A stretch of 64,000 bases of DNA, from NCBI GenBank assembly GCA_963835465.1, contig CAWIFR010000005.1, positions 454,374-518,373 on the forward strand, written 5' to 3'. Shown in pieces: positions 25,651 through 34,524 of the stretch. A program made the translations under genes and the position numbers. The notes below the pieces were generated by a model. That model was not told the DNA's origin. It worked only from the letters and a program-made list of their open reading frames with translations, and did no database searches. The stretch comes from Bog-756 sp963835465. GTDB taxonomy: Bacteria; Actinomycetota; Acidimicrobiia; Acidimicrobiales; RAAP-2. Within the stretch, counting starts at the first letter, position 1. Each line of letters starts with the position of its first letter.

Positions 25651-26729
25651 GTACCCACCACGAACATGACCATCCGGACACCGGAGCACACAGGTCCTAT
25701 GAGACCGGTGATCACGCCGGCCATGATCATGCTCATCCGAGCAGCGTGGGCGGTTGGATCAAGAGCCTGTATATGCCTCACACCCACGACGCCCAGGGGT
25801 CGCTCGACACCGAACTGACCGCCAGCGCCGCGGGCATGCGGGTGCTGTGGGTCTCGCTCCTTGTTCTCGGCCTCACGGCCGCGGTGGAGCTCGGCGTGAC
25901 CTCCCTCTCCGGATCGGTCGCCCTGCTCGGTGATGCGGTCCACAACGTCGCAGATGCGTTGACCGCCTTCCCGCTCGCCCTCGCCTTCTGGCTTGGGCGC
26001 AAGCCCGCCACCCGTCGTTACACCTACGGCTTCGGTCGGGCCGAGGACCTGGCCGGCATCTTCATCGTGGCGGTCGTGGCCGCCTCGACGGCGTACGCCG
26101 CGATGGTCTCTGTCGAGCGCCTTGTCCATCCCACGCCGATCCACCGAGTCGGCCTGGTCGCGGTGGCCGGATTCGTCGGCTTCGTGGGCAACGAGTTGGT
26201 GGCCCACTACCGGATCCGGGTGGGTCGCCGGATCGGATCAGCGGCGCTGGTGGCTGACGGGCAGCATGCTCGGACTGACGGCCTGACTTCGCTTGCGGTC
26301 GTGGCCGGGGCCATCGGGGTGGCGGTCGGCTTCCCCCGGGCCGATGGCATCATGGGCCTGCTCATCACGTTGGCCCTCGTCGGTGTGCTGCGGACAACCG
26401 CACGCGACATCGTTCGCCGGCTGATGGACAGCGTGGACCCCGGACTGGTGGACCAGGTCGAGGAGGTCCTGGCGAGGGTGGAGGGAGTCGACCAGGTGGA
26501 GCGGGTCCGGATCCGGTGGGTCGGCCACCAGCTCCAAGCCGAGGCCACCATCGTCTCCGACGCGGAGCTCACGCTGGCTGCGGCGCATGGCATCGCCGAG
26601 CGCGCCCACCACCAGCTACTCCATGAGGTCCCTCGCCTGACGGAGGCTCTGATTCACTCCGACCCGGGAACTGCCGGCTCGGCCACCGGTCACGAACTCA
26701 CCGCGCATCACTTCGCCCGCCCGACCTGA
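25647..26729 (+). CDS. Cation diffusion facilitator (CDF) metal exporter
   Basis: 360-residue CDF transporter that exports divalent metals (Zn, Co, Ni, Cd) against protons. The N-terminus is His-rich (about ten His in residues 4-47). Six TM helices are predictable between about 64 and 240. Metal sites are D-A-V-H-N-V-A-D (96-103) and D-G-Q-H-A-R-T-D (204-211); both use His at the first position, a pattern linked to Zn/Cd-type clades. The cytosolic domain (V-E-G-V-D-Q-V-E-R-V-R-I-R) follows. Coupled to the ArsR gene. Confidence 0.9.
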   Translation: MSTHHEHDHPDTGAHRSYETGDHAGHDHAHPSSVGGWIKSLYMPHTHDAQGSLDTELTASAAGMRVLWVSLLVLGLTAAVELGVTSLSGSVALLGDAVHNVADALTAFPLALAFWLGRKPATRRYTYGFGRAEDLAGIFIVAVVAASTAYAAMVSVERLVHPTPIHRVGLVAVAGFVGFVGNELVAHYRIRVGRRIGSAALVADGQHARTDGLTSLAVVAGAIGVAVGFPRADGIMGLLITLALVGVLRTTARDIVRRLMDSVDPGLVDQVEEVLARVEGVDQVERVRIRWVGHQLQAEATIVSDAELTLAAAHGIAERAHHQLLHEVPRLTEALIHSDPGTAGSATGHELTAHHFARPT

Positions 26730-26968
26730 GCCTCGGCGCCTTACCCCTCAGCCGGCGTGGCCGGGACCTCGCCCGTCGCACGGTAATCGCATGCGCCGAG
26801 ACGGGAGGCAGAGCCTTGGACTCTGAGGTTCGCGGCCGCCCTCGCCCCCGATCCTTCGGTAGCCGTTGGCTGAGGCTTCTCCTCGGCGAGGATGCAATGA
26901 CCCCGATCAGGACGCCGGATGACACTCGCGGCATCAGGGGTGATCGGCTGCCGGCGCCAGCTTTCCGA

Positions 26969-28123
26969 TCAGTACCAGGTGGTGGTGTCACGCAAACCCA
27001 GGAAGTCGATCACCTCGGCGAGCACCTGGCCTCCGGCCTCCTTGGCGATGGCGAGGGAGGATGGTACGTCCAGGTCGTCGAGGAGGGCGGCGACCACCTC
27101 CTGTCGGGCCGCTTCGCTCTCGCGGGGCGTCGTGGCGCTTCGCCACATGTCGTCGAGGTGAGCGGTCGCTTCGTCGAGGGCGTTCTCCTCGAATTCCCAG
27201 GCGGCATCCCAGGGATTCGAAAGGATCAGGTACCGGACGGCAGCAGCCGGCCAGCGTTGAAGCAGGTCATGGACGAAGACCAGGTTGCCGGTGGACTTGG
27301 CCATCTTCTGTCCCCGTATCATCACCGTGCCCACGTGCATCCACGACCGGGCGAACGGGGCTACCCCGGTAAAGGCCTCGGCCATCGCCGCCTCGTAGGC
27401 GTGATGCGGGAACCGGAGGTCGGCTCCGCCGCCGTGCAGGTCCACGGTCGGGCCGAATGTGGAGATGGCCATGGCGGCGCACTCGGCGTGCCATCCAGGC
27501 CGCCCCTCTCCCCATGGACTTGGCCACGCCGGCTCGTCTCCGGAGGAGCTTTGCCAGATGACGACGTCCAGGGGATGCTCTGCGGACTCCTCCGGTCGAG
27601 CGTCATGGCGGGCCGAGTCTTCGTTGAGCAGCATCGCTGCTTCGCTGGGGTCGAGACCCGCGGCCCTGCTTACGTGTTCCCCGTGGAAGAAGACCGACCC
27701 GTCACGTTCGTAGGCTGCTCCCTGCGCCAATAGCCCGAGGGCAAGGGCGATGACGTCGTCGACGTAGTCGTAGCTTCTCGGTTCGAAGGCCGGGCGGAGA
27801 ATGCCGAGGTCCGAGGCATCGCGCTCGAATCGATAGGTCTGCTGAGTCGCCAACGAGCGCCAGGGGACCCCTTGGGATTTGGCTTCGGCCACCAGATGGT
27901 CGTCGACATCGGTTACGTTCCGGCAGACGTCCACGTGTACGCCGGTCAGGTGCAAGACGCGCGCCGCCAGATCGGTCCACACGAACGTGGCGGCATGACC
28001 CAGGTGGGTCGTGTCGTACGGGGTGATTCCGCATACGTACACGCGTGCGGAGCCGATGATCGGCACGCGGTCCTCTCCGACTCGGAGGGCGGCTCCTTGA
28101 GCTGCTCCGTCAGAGAGTGCCAT
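26969..28123 (-). CDS. mshC: Cysteine:1D-myo-inositol 2-amino-2-deoxy-alpha-D-glucopyranoside ligase (mycothiol ligase)
   Basis: ATP-dependent ligase of mycothiol synthesis, a cysteinyl-tRNA synthetase paralogue found only in actinobacteria. Y-V-C-G-I-T-P-Y-D-T-T-H-L-G-H-A with zinc Cys31 and H-L-G-H (40-43); CysS proper has C-G-P-T-V-Y-D and H-I-G-N. Zinc ligands continue at W-H-A-E-C (Cys215) and H-G-G-G-A-D-L-x-F-P-H-H. K-M-A-K-S at 273-277. Length (384 aa) fits MshC rather than CysS. ATG at 28123 is chosen by family alignment; an in-frame extension to 28312 has no match. Intact. The strongest evidence that the host is an actinobacterium. Confidence 0.88.
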   Translation of the reverse strand: MALSDGAAQGAALRVGEDRVPIIGSARVYVCGITPYDTTHLGHAATFVWTDLAARVLHLTGVHVDVCRNVTDVDDHLVAEAKSQGVPWRSLATQQTYRFERDASDLGILRPAFEPRSYDYVDDVIALALGLLAQGAAYERDGSVFFHGEHVSRAAGLDPSEAAMLLNEDSARHDARPEESAEHPLDVVIWQSSSGDEPAWPSPWGEGRPGWHAECAAMAISTFGPTVDLHGGGADLRFPHHAYEAAMAEAFTGVAPFARSWMHVGTVMIRGQKMAKSTGNLVFVHDLLQRWPAAAVRYLILSNPWDAAWEFEENALDEATAHLDDMWRSATTPRESEAARQEVVAALLDDLDVPSSLAIAKEAGGQVLAEVIDFLGLRDTTTWY

Positions 28124-28315
28124 TGCCGTCCTTCCGTAGTGGTAGCCGGTCGGTTGGGGGGATCCTGCCTCGGACGCCCGCTTCGTCGGGCCCCCACTGA
28201 ACCTACATGCAGATGATCTCACCTCCGGCGGCATGGCGTAGTGCTCGCCGACGGTGATGCTTCGGGTCGGGGGGGTCCCAGCCCTCCGGCGCCAGCAGTG
28301 GCGACGTTCCACGCC

Positions 28316-28954
28316 TCAGAGGTTCGGAAAGCTGCCCTTCTGGTAGGCCACCGATCCGGCGGCTGCGGCGAGGACCTTCGAGGCCTGGCACACTTTGGGC
28401 ACGCCATTCGCCGGGAGCTTCGCCTCCCCGAAATACGTTCCCACTCCGAGCACGCTCGCCGGCAGTGTCCTGTACGGAGTACCTGTCTTGACGGGTTCGG
28501 CCTGCCCGTTGATGATCGTGTACCAGCAGTCTCTCTTCGTACTGGACTGCACGGCCATGATGACGCCGTTCTTGTCAGGTGCCACATAGATGCTGATGTG
28601 GCTGTGATCAGTGGAGGCCGCTGTCTGGAAGGTCAGTGACTTCTCGGTGGCGTTCAGCGTCTTGATGAGATTGGCCACCGGCTGATAGTTCTGGTTCGAC
28701 GCGTAGAAGGTCGTCTGGGAATCCAGGAGGGCCGTATTCGAATTGGCCTGGGCAACACGTCCGACCGCCGACCTGGTGACGCCAAGGAAGGTGGGGATGG
28801 CGATCGCCAGCAGAATGGCGAGAATGAGGAGGGTGACCATGACTTCGATCAGCGTGAACCCACTGTCGTAGATGTGCCGGGCGCGCCGTGCCTCGATCAT
28901 CAGGTTGACCGTATTGGTGGAGATCTCGGCGCTCCGCTGCCTGATGGGATGCAC
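28316..28954 (-). CDS. Type IV prepilin-like protein (N-methylation motif)
   Basis: About 212 residues. The class III signal sequence is I-Y-D-S-G followed by F-T-L-I-E-V-M-V-T-L-L-I-L-A-I-L-L-A-I; prepilin peptidase would cut after Gly and methylate Phe, with Glu at +5. The globular domain has S-Q-T-T-F-Y-A-S-N-Q-N-Y and two cysteines (C-W-Y-T-I and V-C-Q-A-S) that could form the pilin disulfide. I choose GTG 28954 because GGAAGG lies 8-13 bases upstream; ATG 28900 is possible. Other pilus genes are not next to it. A putative lipoprotein gene lies upstream on the same strand. Confidence 0.8.
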   Translation of the reverse strand: MHPIRQRSAEISTNTVNLMIEARRARHIYDSGFTLIEVMVTLLILAILLAIAIPTFLGVTRSAVGRVAQANSNTALLDSQTTFYASNQNYQPVANLIKTLNATEKSLTFQTAASTDHSHISIYVAPDKNGVIMAVQSSTKRDCWYTIINGQAEPVKTGTPYRTLPASVLGVGTYFGEAKLPANGVPKVCQASKVLAAAAGSVAYQKGSFPNL

Positions 28955-29054
28955 GGACCTACCCTTCCGTTCAGCTCGTGCTGCAAATCCGATGCCCATA
29001 CGATCGACACGTTTTGCCGTCGGCTGAAGAATCCGACCGTTCGGCCTGGTAGTG

Positions 29055-29617
29055 CTACTGATTTGTCTTGACCGCTGCGGACCACCGGACGGGGGAAGTG
29101 GTCGAAGTACACGGTGTAACGGTCGGAGTTGTCCTGGTGTGCGTGGTATTGGCGGGAAGTCCCACCGGCTTGGGCCCCAGACCCCGACTGCACCAGTCCG
29201 ACACCCAGGCGACGAACGAGGCGTAGACCTTGTACGCCGAGCGACTCGGTGGCCGGATCGGGGACCGTGGCCGTGGGCGGGATGCCCGGCACTGCGGCGG
29301 CGCCGGTACTGGTGCTTGCTCCCGTTTGGTACCCACTGGTCGTCGAGGCGCTGGTGTCCACTGTGGGGAACGGGAGATCGAGTTGATAGGGCGTCTGCAC
29401 CCCCATGTCGATCAGGCCGGCCAGTGCCGGCTTGATCGAGACCGATCCGGAAGTCTGCGTCGAGGATGACGGGGTCGATGGCACCGGGGACGACGGCACC
29501 GGGGACGACGGCTGTCCTGTCGATGGGGTGGGGCCGGCCAATGCGATGCAGGCCGACAGCAGAAGCAGAGGTAGCGGCAACGAGTAGTCCGACGGCGGGG
29601 TGTCGGAAGCGTCTCAC
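29055..29617 (-). pseudogene. Putative lipoprotein, frameshifted
   Basis: GTG at 29617 starts R-R-F-R-H-P-A-V-G-L-L-V-A-A. After a shift near 29570 the frame reads P-L-L-L-L-S-A-C-I-A-L-A-G, a lipobox with Cys, then a Ser/Thr/Pro-rich linker (S-S-P-V-P-S-S-P-V-P-S) and P-A-L-A-G-L-I-D-M-G-V-Q-T-P-Y. A second shift near 29240 continues A-Y-K-V-Y-A-S-F-V-A-W-V-S-D-W-C and ends at 29055. No domain recognised. It lies just upstream of the prepilin gene and may share its transcript. Confidence 0.5.
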
Positions 29618-29728
29618 GAGATCATGCTGGTGGCTGTTGATTACGAAAGCAGGAGCATTCTGCGATGATCCTCGGGCGCTCGACCGCGTCCATTCAGTAG
29701 ATCGATCCGAGCGCTGGTACTCGTGGGT

Positions 29729-30664
29729 TCACTCGATCCGCACGGCGGCACCCACCTTGTCCGCCGGGTAGACCGTGGTGCTGGACAGTGGAGCACCGCT
29801 CCGCCATGGACGCGCATACGTCAGCCAGATCACGGCAGTACCCAACAGGATCGTGGACAGGACCCAGCCCAGGGCTGGAGTACTGAGGCCGACGTACTTC
29901 AGCCCCGAGGCGAGGATCACGAACGTGATGGCTGGTCGGATGTATCTGTCGGGTGCTCGCGAGGAGATGAAGGACCCCAGGATGACCGCCGGAATACTGC
30001 CGATGATGATCGACGTGGTGACCGAGAACTCGACGTGACCGAATGCGAGGGCTCCCAGCGCGGCGGCGGCCGTCAAGGGCACCGCCTGGGTCAGGTCGGT
30101 ACCTACTAGCTGATTGGCGCCCAGCATCGGGTACAGGAAGAGGAGCATCACGATCATCAGCGATCCCGACCCGACCGAGGTCATTCCCACGATGAGCCCT
30201 CCGACGGCGCCGATCAGCACGGTGGGGAACGGTCTCACGGCGAGGTCGTGCACGACGGCCTTGCGTTCGTGGCCACCCTTGCGATCGACGAAGTAGCGGA
30301 CCACCATGGCCGTTGCTCCGATGAGGAGGGCCGCTCCGAGTGCCTTCTCGATGTTGGCCTGCGATGTCTTGGCGTGACCCATCAGATGGAGCAGGTAGGC
30401 ACCGAGAAAGGCCATGGGCACCGATCCGATCACCATCCATCCGACCAGGCGGAAGTTCACCGTCCGTTTGGTCATGTGCACGGCGGCCCCGAATGGGCGC
30501 ATGAAGACGGCGGCGACCAGATCACTCGAGATGGCGGTCGACGGCTTGACGCTGAACAGCAGGATCAGCATCGGCGTCATCAAGGCTCCGCCCCCTGCTC
30601 CCGTCAGCCCCACGAGAAAGCCGACGAAGGCGCTGCCGACGACGATGTACGGATTGATATCCAC
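29729..30664 (-). CDS. TauE/SafE-family membrane transporter
   Basis: 311-residue polytopic inner-membrane protein of the sulfite exporter TauE/SafE family, thought to move sulfur-containing anions. Two repeats each begin with a conserved glycine-rich block: G-F-L-V-G-L-T-G-A-G-G-G-A-L-M-T-P near residue 15 and V-G-G-L-I-V-G-M-T-S-V-G-S-G-S-L near 155. Seven to eight TM segments are predictable. Starts with GTG. Intact; the upstream 30.7 kb gap is AT-richer and may hold its promoter. Confidence 0.88.
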   Translation of the reverse strand: MDINPYIVVGSAFVGFLVGLTGAGGGALMTPMLILLFSVKPSTAISSDLVAAVFMRPFGAAVHMTKRTVNFRLVGWMVIGSVPMAFLGAYLLHLMGHAKTSQANIEKALGAALLIGATAMVVRYFVDRKGGHERKAVVHDLAVRPFPTVLIGAVGGLIVGMTSVGSGSLMIVMLLFLYPMLGANQLVGTDLTQAVPLTAAAALGALAFGHVEFSVTTSIIIGSIPAVILGSFISSRAPDRYIRPAITFVILASGLKYVGLSTPALGWVLSTILLGTAVIWLTYARPWRSGAPLSSTTVYPADKVGAAVRIE

Positions 30665-31200
30665 GAATGCCCCCGCTTCGGATCGCTTGCCGCCCCTGAA
30701 TCAGGCTAACCATGCCAATATAGTAGGAAAGCGGCGGTAAAGTCTAGGGGATTACTAGGGTGGCCCCTCCTCATCACGGTCGGCTCTGCGTCGACCGCAG
30801 AATGCTCACCGGATGGGCGTGCAGCCCGGAGGCTTCAGCAGCATGACCGGGAGGTCCGTCACGACGCCGGATCGGCCATCAGCCCGCTGTCGGACATCGA
30901 GATCGGAGGAGCGGCGCAACCGGCAGACCGACCGCCGCGTCGACGTCGAGATCCCGCCCGGATTTCGCCGGCCGGCCCCCCGCTCCCAGGCGATGGGCAT
31001 CGAGAAGGAGGGTTTGCGCTCCTCGGCCGACCGGGCAGACAGCGACGTGACGGCCACATCGGCCGTTGCCCCGTCGAAGGTTCAGGGCTGCGGGGTGGTG
31101 ACTCCAGCAGCCCTGCCGCCGGTGTACCTCCGGCTAGGATTTGGGGGGTGAGGGGGGTTCGAACGGCAGCCCTCCGCCATGGCCGATCACTGGCGGTCCG

Positions 31201-31530
31201 GTGACAGCAGAGTTCTCACGCAAGGTAGTTGACCTGGGAAATGTTCAGTTGGTCGCGCTCGAAGGCGAACTGGACATGGATACCGCGGAGGGTCTGTCCG
31301 GCTGGTTGGCGGAGCGTTCGGGCTCAAACGTGGTCGTCGACCTGTCCGGCCTGTCCTTCATGGACAGTTCCGGAATCAGTGCATTGGTCACGGCAAGGAA
31401 TCACCTGGCCCAGGCGGGCAACGAGTTGCTACTGACCCGGCCTGCACCGATAGTGAAACGGGCACTGGAGGTGGTGGGGCTGGCCAGCTGGGTTCACGAA
31501 TGGGATCCCAAGTGGGAGGCCGACGACTGA
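31201..31530 (+). CDS. STAS-domain anti-sigma factor antagonist (RsbV/SpoIIAA-like)
   Basis: 109-residue STAS protein. The phosphorylatable serine is in F-M-D-S-S-G-I-S-A-L (residues about 58-67), preceded by V-V-V-D-L-S-G-L-S; strand E-G-E-L-D-M-D-T-A opens the fold. Such proteins bind and neutralise an anti-sigma kinase when unphosphorylated. A HATPase gene follows 326 bases downstream on the same strand, which suggests a partner-switching pair. GTG 31201 is chosen; an in-frame TTG at 31141 would add 20 Gly/Pro-rich residues. Confidence 0.85.
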   Translation: MTAEFSRKVVDLGNVQLVALEGELDMDTAEGLSGWLAERSGSNVVVDLSGLSFMDSSGISALVTARNHLAQAGNELLLTRPAPIVKRALEVVGLASWVHEWDPKWEADD

Positions 31531-31855
31531 GTAGGGCTCGTCGGTCAGCACCTGCGATCGGCTGCCTGGTGTGCAACTCCCTCGCTGGTGCCCCCACGAC
31601 GCTCGGAGGGTGGCCAAACGATCAATCTGCGCAGGCCAGTGGAACTCCGTGTGCCCGCAGGCGTTCGTGCGGTCAGCTCGCCGTATCCCGGCGGCACCCG
31701 GGAGGCCGGGGATCCTGTCCATGGTCGGCCCGTGATGTTTGCGGCTCCGTCCCTGGGGAAGGGGTTCTGCCAAAGGAGCAGGTAGATGCCGACAGGTAGC
31801 GGCGCGCGGGTGCGCAGCCACCCCTTCGGTTGACTACGAACCTGTGCGGGCCGGT
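31531..31855. other. Gap between STAS and HATPase genes
   Basis: About 325 bases. Open frames here have no domain match and no clear promoter was found. Confidence 0.4.
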
Positions 31856-32368
31856 ATGTGTCGTCTAGCGAGAGCAGAGTTCGCGTCGGAACCCTCGGCC
31901 CCTGCTGCTGCTCGCCATTGGGTATCGACCCTCCTCGGGCGCTGGGAGCTTCCGTCGTTGGCGGACACCGCCGATCTCCTGACGAGCGAAATCGTCACGA
32001 ACGTCATCCGACATGTCAACGCCGGTTCCGGCCCGAGGGTCAGAGCGGCGGTGGCCGACGGCTATCTCGAAATCGGCGTCGTGGACGGCGGCCCCGAACG
32101 ACTACCCCACCTGACCACCACCGCTGATCCCGGCGCGACCGGTGGACGGGGCCTGGCCATCGTCGACGCCCTTGCCAGCGAGTGGGGAACGATGGTCCTT
32201 CCTGCCACCAAGGAAGTCTGGTTTCGGCTGGAAGTCCCCGACTGGTCCTACCGGTCGAGCTGCAGGTGCCGGCTTCAGGAGCGCGAGATGGTGGTGCTCG
32301 GATCCGGACGGCCGGCCCACGCCAATGAAGGGCCCTGGGATGACCATCGCCTTCCGCACCACGCCTGA
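31856..32368 (+). CDS. ATP-binding anti-sigma regulatory kinase-like protein (RsbW-type HATPase)
   Basis: GHKL-fold protein of the HATPase_c_2 type. N box: L-L-T-S-E-I-V-T-N-V-I-R-H (Glu, Asn); G1 box E-I-G-V-V-D-G-G-P; G2 box G-A-T-G-G-R-G-L-A-I-V-D-A-L-A. The domain ends near L-E-V-P-D-W, and the last 45 residues are Arg/Cys-rich without family match, so an indel near 32250 may have replaced the natural stop. ATG at 31856 starts M-C-R-L-A-R-A-E-F. Probably paired with the STAS protein upstream. Confidence 0.8.
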   Translation: MCRLARAEFASEPSAPAAARHWVSTLLGRWELPSLADTADLLTSEIVTNVIRHVNAGSGPRVRAAVADGYLEIGVVDGGPERLPHLTTTADPGATGGRGLAIVDALASEWGTMVLPATKEVWFRLEVPDWSYRSSCRCRLQEREMVVLGSGRPAHANEGPWDDHRLPHHA

Positions 32369-32538
32369 GCGGGCGGCGCAGAGACGGGCGCGGCCGATCC
32401 GGGTGGTGGCTCCAGGCTTGCATGGTCCACCAAAGGCGGTAGATCCCCACCTCGCCGGATGCTTGGGTCGCCGGTACAGCCGTGGTTTACCGGAACCGAT
32501 GCCTGCATAGTGGATGTGGGCCCCAGCGGAGGTGGTCG

Positions 32539-32927
32539 GGGGTGACCCTCACCCCGCTCGGACAGGGAGCGGGCCTCCACGGGATCCCGGCCGACTACAC
32601 GCCGACGGCGAGGTTCGTCGGCCTGTTCGGTGTGCTTCAGCCGCTCGACCAGGCCACTGATGCGGCAGCGGCGCAGCTCCTGGCCCTGCATGTCTGCAAC
32701 ACCTTCGACATCCGACAGGGTGCGGCCAGGGAGAGAGCCGGGCATCCTCGGTGCCTGGGGTGACGGTCTGGGACTCCGTGGTCAATCTGAGTACGCCTCG
32801 GTACGCCTACCGGATGATCGGCAATCCCGAGACCCATGTGGTGGACCTCGCCGCTGTCGATTTCACCGGGCGGGGGCGCCTGCAGGATCTGCGAACGGAG
32901 GGGTCCTTCACCGTCATCGACGTGTAG
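32539..32927 (+). pseudogene. Choloylglycine hydrolase-like (linear amide C-N hydrolase) C-terminal remnant, frameshifted
   Basis: Two frames join to give G-A-G-L-H-G-I-P-A-D-Y-T-P-T-A-R-F, then L-L-A-L-H-V-C-N-T-F-D-I-R-Q-G-A-A-R-E, then (after a shift near 32745) V-T-V-W-D-S-V-V-N-L-S and R-Y-A-Y-R-M-I-G-N-P with H-V-V-D-L-A-A-V-D-F. These match the C-terminal half of Ntn hydrolases of the bile salt hydrolase/penicillin V acylase family (G-x-P-x-D-x-x-x-x-x-R-F; N-x-x-D-I-x-x-G). The N-terminal half with the Cys nucleophile was not found upstream. Confidence 0.6.
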
Positions 32928-33105
32928 CCGGGGCCCAGCCCCCTCACGAGGCCGCAACCCGACCCGACCCGCCCCCTGGTTCCAAACCGCCTCCAGGCGG
33001 GCACCCAGACGGCCAAGGGTGGGACTTACGGCCCTGTCCGCCCTGTCGTCGGCGGGTGGAGAATCGTGATGGGGCGGAGCGCCCTGGTCGAGTTGGAGGT
33101 TGGTC

Positions 33106-33327
33106 ATGATGGTGGAGCTGCCCGATGAACTTGCCGAGGAGCTACGGGTCACGGTCGGTGACGTGGTCACCGAGATGAGTGGCGAGATCGCTGACACCGA
33201 CAACGCCGGATACCGGCGGGGCCTGCAGGCCCGGCGGGAGCGCCTCCGGTCGATTCTCGAGCTGCTGGGGCCAGGATCGGTCGATGCATCGCCGCCCGCG
33301 GGGGCGGCCGCAGGCGGGAAGTCCTGA
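33106..33327 (+). CDS. Small hypothetical protein
   Basis: 73 residues. A GGAGG lies 7 bases before ATG 33106. Reads V-E-L-P-D-E-L-A-E-E-L-R-V-T-V, then S-G-E-I-A-D-T-D-N-A-G-Y-R-R-G-L-Q-A-R-R-E-R-L; acidic N-half and basic helical C-half. No family recognised. The good ribosome-binding site and codon use support a real gene. Confidence 0.5.
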   Translation: MMVELPDELAEELRVTVGDVVTEMSGEIADTDNAGYRRGLQARRERLRSILELLGPGSVDASPPAGAAAGGKS

Positions 33328-33396
33328 GGCGACAATGGAGGCCTCCCGGCACTGGAGTTCGATGCGTCCCGTCCCGTCTTGTCCCGGCAGGTCGGC

Positions 33397-33648
33397 CTAG
33401 CTGCGCCCCTTCTTCACCTGCTTCCTCAGCCTTTTGATTTCTCGTCGGAGTTCGTCGACTTCTGATCCCGTGTCTTCGTCGAGCTCGTCGATTCGCTCCG
33501 AAAGCGCATCCAGGCGAACCGCGAGCAGCTTCAGGCCCGCCAAGGCGTGAAGTGCCGTCTCATCGATCTTGTCGAAGGCATCACCATCGGCCTGTCGACC
33601 GTAGACGGCCAATTCGACAACTCTGTCGATCTCTTGCTCTGCACTCAT
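33397..33648 (-). CDS. Small coiled-coil protein
   Basis: 83 residues from ATG 33648. Reads E-Q-E-I-D-R-V-V-E-L-A-V-Y-G-R, then A-L-A-G-L-K-L-L-A-V-R-L-D-A-L-S-E-R and E-V-D-E-L-R-R-E-I-K-R-L-R-K-Q-V-K-K-G. Heptad-like hydrophobic spacing with alternating charges predicts a coiled coil. No known domain. An upstream in-frame extension to 33801 is less likely. Confidence 0.5.
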   Translation of the reverse strand: MSAEQEIDRVVELAVYGRQADGDAFDKIDETALHALAGLKLLAVRLDALSERIDELDEDTGSEVDELRREIKRLRKQVKKGRS

Positions 33649-33824
33649 GCCCAGAGCGTACGACGCCAGCGCTCTCCCGGTCTCACGGCCTGCGACTGAT
33701 CCACCCTCGTCTGTGGTCGGCCCCCTGTCACCGTCATCCTGTGGGTGCCGGTTACCTCGACCCTCTGGTTCTGGGACGGGAGCACATGGGCGCAGCCGCA
33801 CCGGCGATGGGCCGGTGCCTCGTA

Positions 33825-34067
33825 TCAGCCGGTCACCTGTCGCAGTTCCTCCAGGGAGTCCCGGATCCCCTCCGACAGGGTCCGCTCGCCATCAGGGCGG
33901 ATCCAGTCGTCGAAGGCAATTCTGAATACGGCCACCCCGCGGTGACCGCGATGACCCCGAAGGCGGAAATAGAAGTCGATTCCCGGCCCGATATTGGCGA
34001 CTGTCGACGCGGTCACATCCGCCGCGCCGAGCTGCCCGCCCCAGAGCTGTTCTCTGCCCTCCTTCAC
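33825..34067 (-). CDS. Hypothetical protein
   Basis: 80 residues: D-V-T-A-S-T-V-A-N-I-G-P-G-I-D-F-Y-F-R-L-R, then V-F-R-I-A-F-D-D-W-I-R-P and L-S-E-G-I-R-D-S-L-E-E-L-R. It has a plausible alpha/beta pattern and good codon use, but no family match. The first 12 residues are less convincing. Confidence 0.4.
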   Translation of the reverse strand: MKEGREQLWGGQLGAADVTASTVANIGPGIDFYFRLRGHRGHRGVAVFRIAFDDWIRPDGERTLSEGIRDSLEELRQVTG

Positions 34068-34524
34068 CGTGGGCCCTAGGACCCGGCACCTGGATGGCTG
34101 GGCCTCTTGGCGCTCCGGCTCAGATCAATCATTGTCACCCGTCATCTGCAGTGCCGATCCCGGGTGCGCGGTTGCTGTGTACGCGGCCCACTCGCTCGGA
34201 AACGTACTCGTTGTCCGCCGACCCGACGCCGATCTCGGCCGGCGACAGAGAGCACCGCGGTCAGGAGTCCCCTGTTGACCGGGTCTCCGGCGACGAGCAA
34301 ACGCGGCACAACCCCGCCGGTCCGACGGAGCGCGGGCCGTCGATGGCCTGGCTCGCCGGCCAGCGTCGACTGCGGTGTGGGGATGGCTGGCCCTCCACCC
34401 CGGGGACCTGGGATTTGCCCGCGGTCGGCCGGGACCTGACAGAATTGGGTGCTCGACAGCCGGACGGCACTAGCGTCCCAACCAGGGAACCGACCCCTGA
34501 CCCTGGAGCACGGAGGTTCGACTG
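34068..34524. other. Gap upstream of the amidohydrolase
   Basis: About 457 bases, GC-rich. Several overlapping open frames exist, none with domain signatures. The amidohydrolase ribosome-binding site (ACGGAGG before 34525) is at its end. Confidence 0.4.

Noticed and set aside
28316..29617. A 433-codon minus frame joining lipoprotein and prepilin
   Set aside because: The prepilin signal motif needs a start near 28954, and the lipoprotein reads in other frames; the long frame joins two genes by chance.
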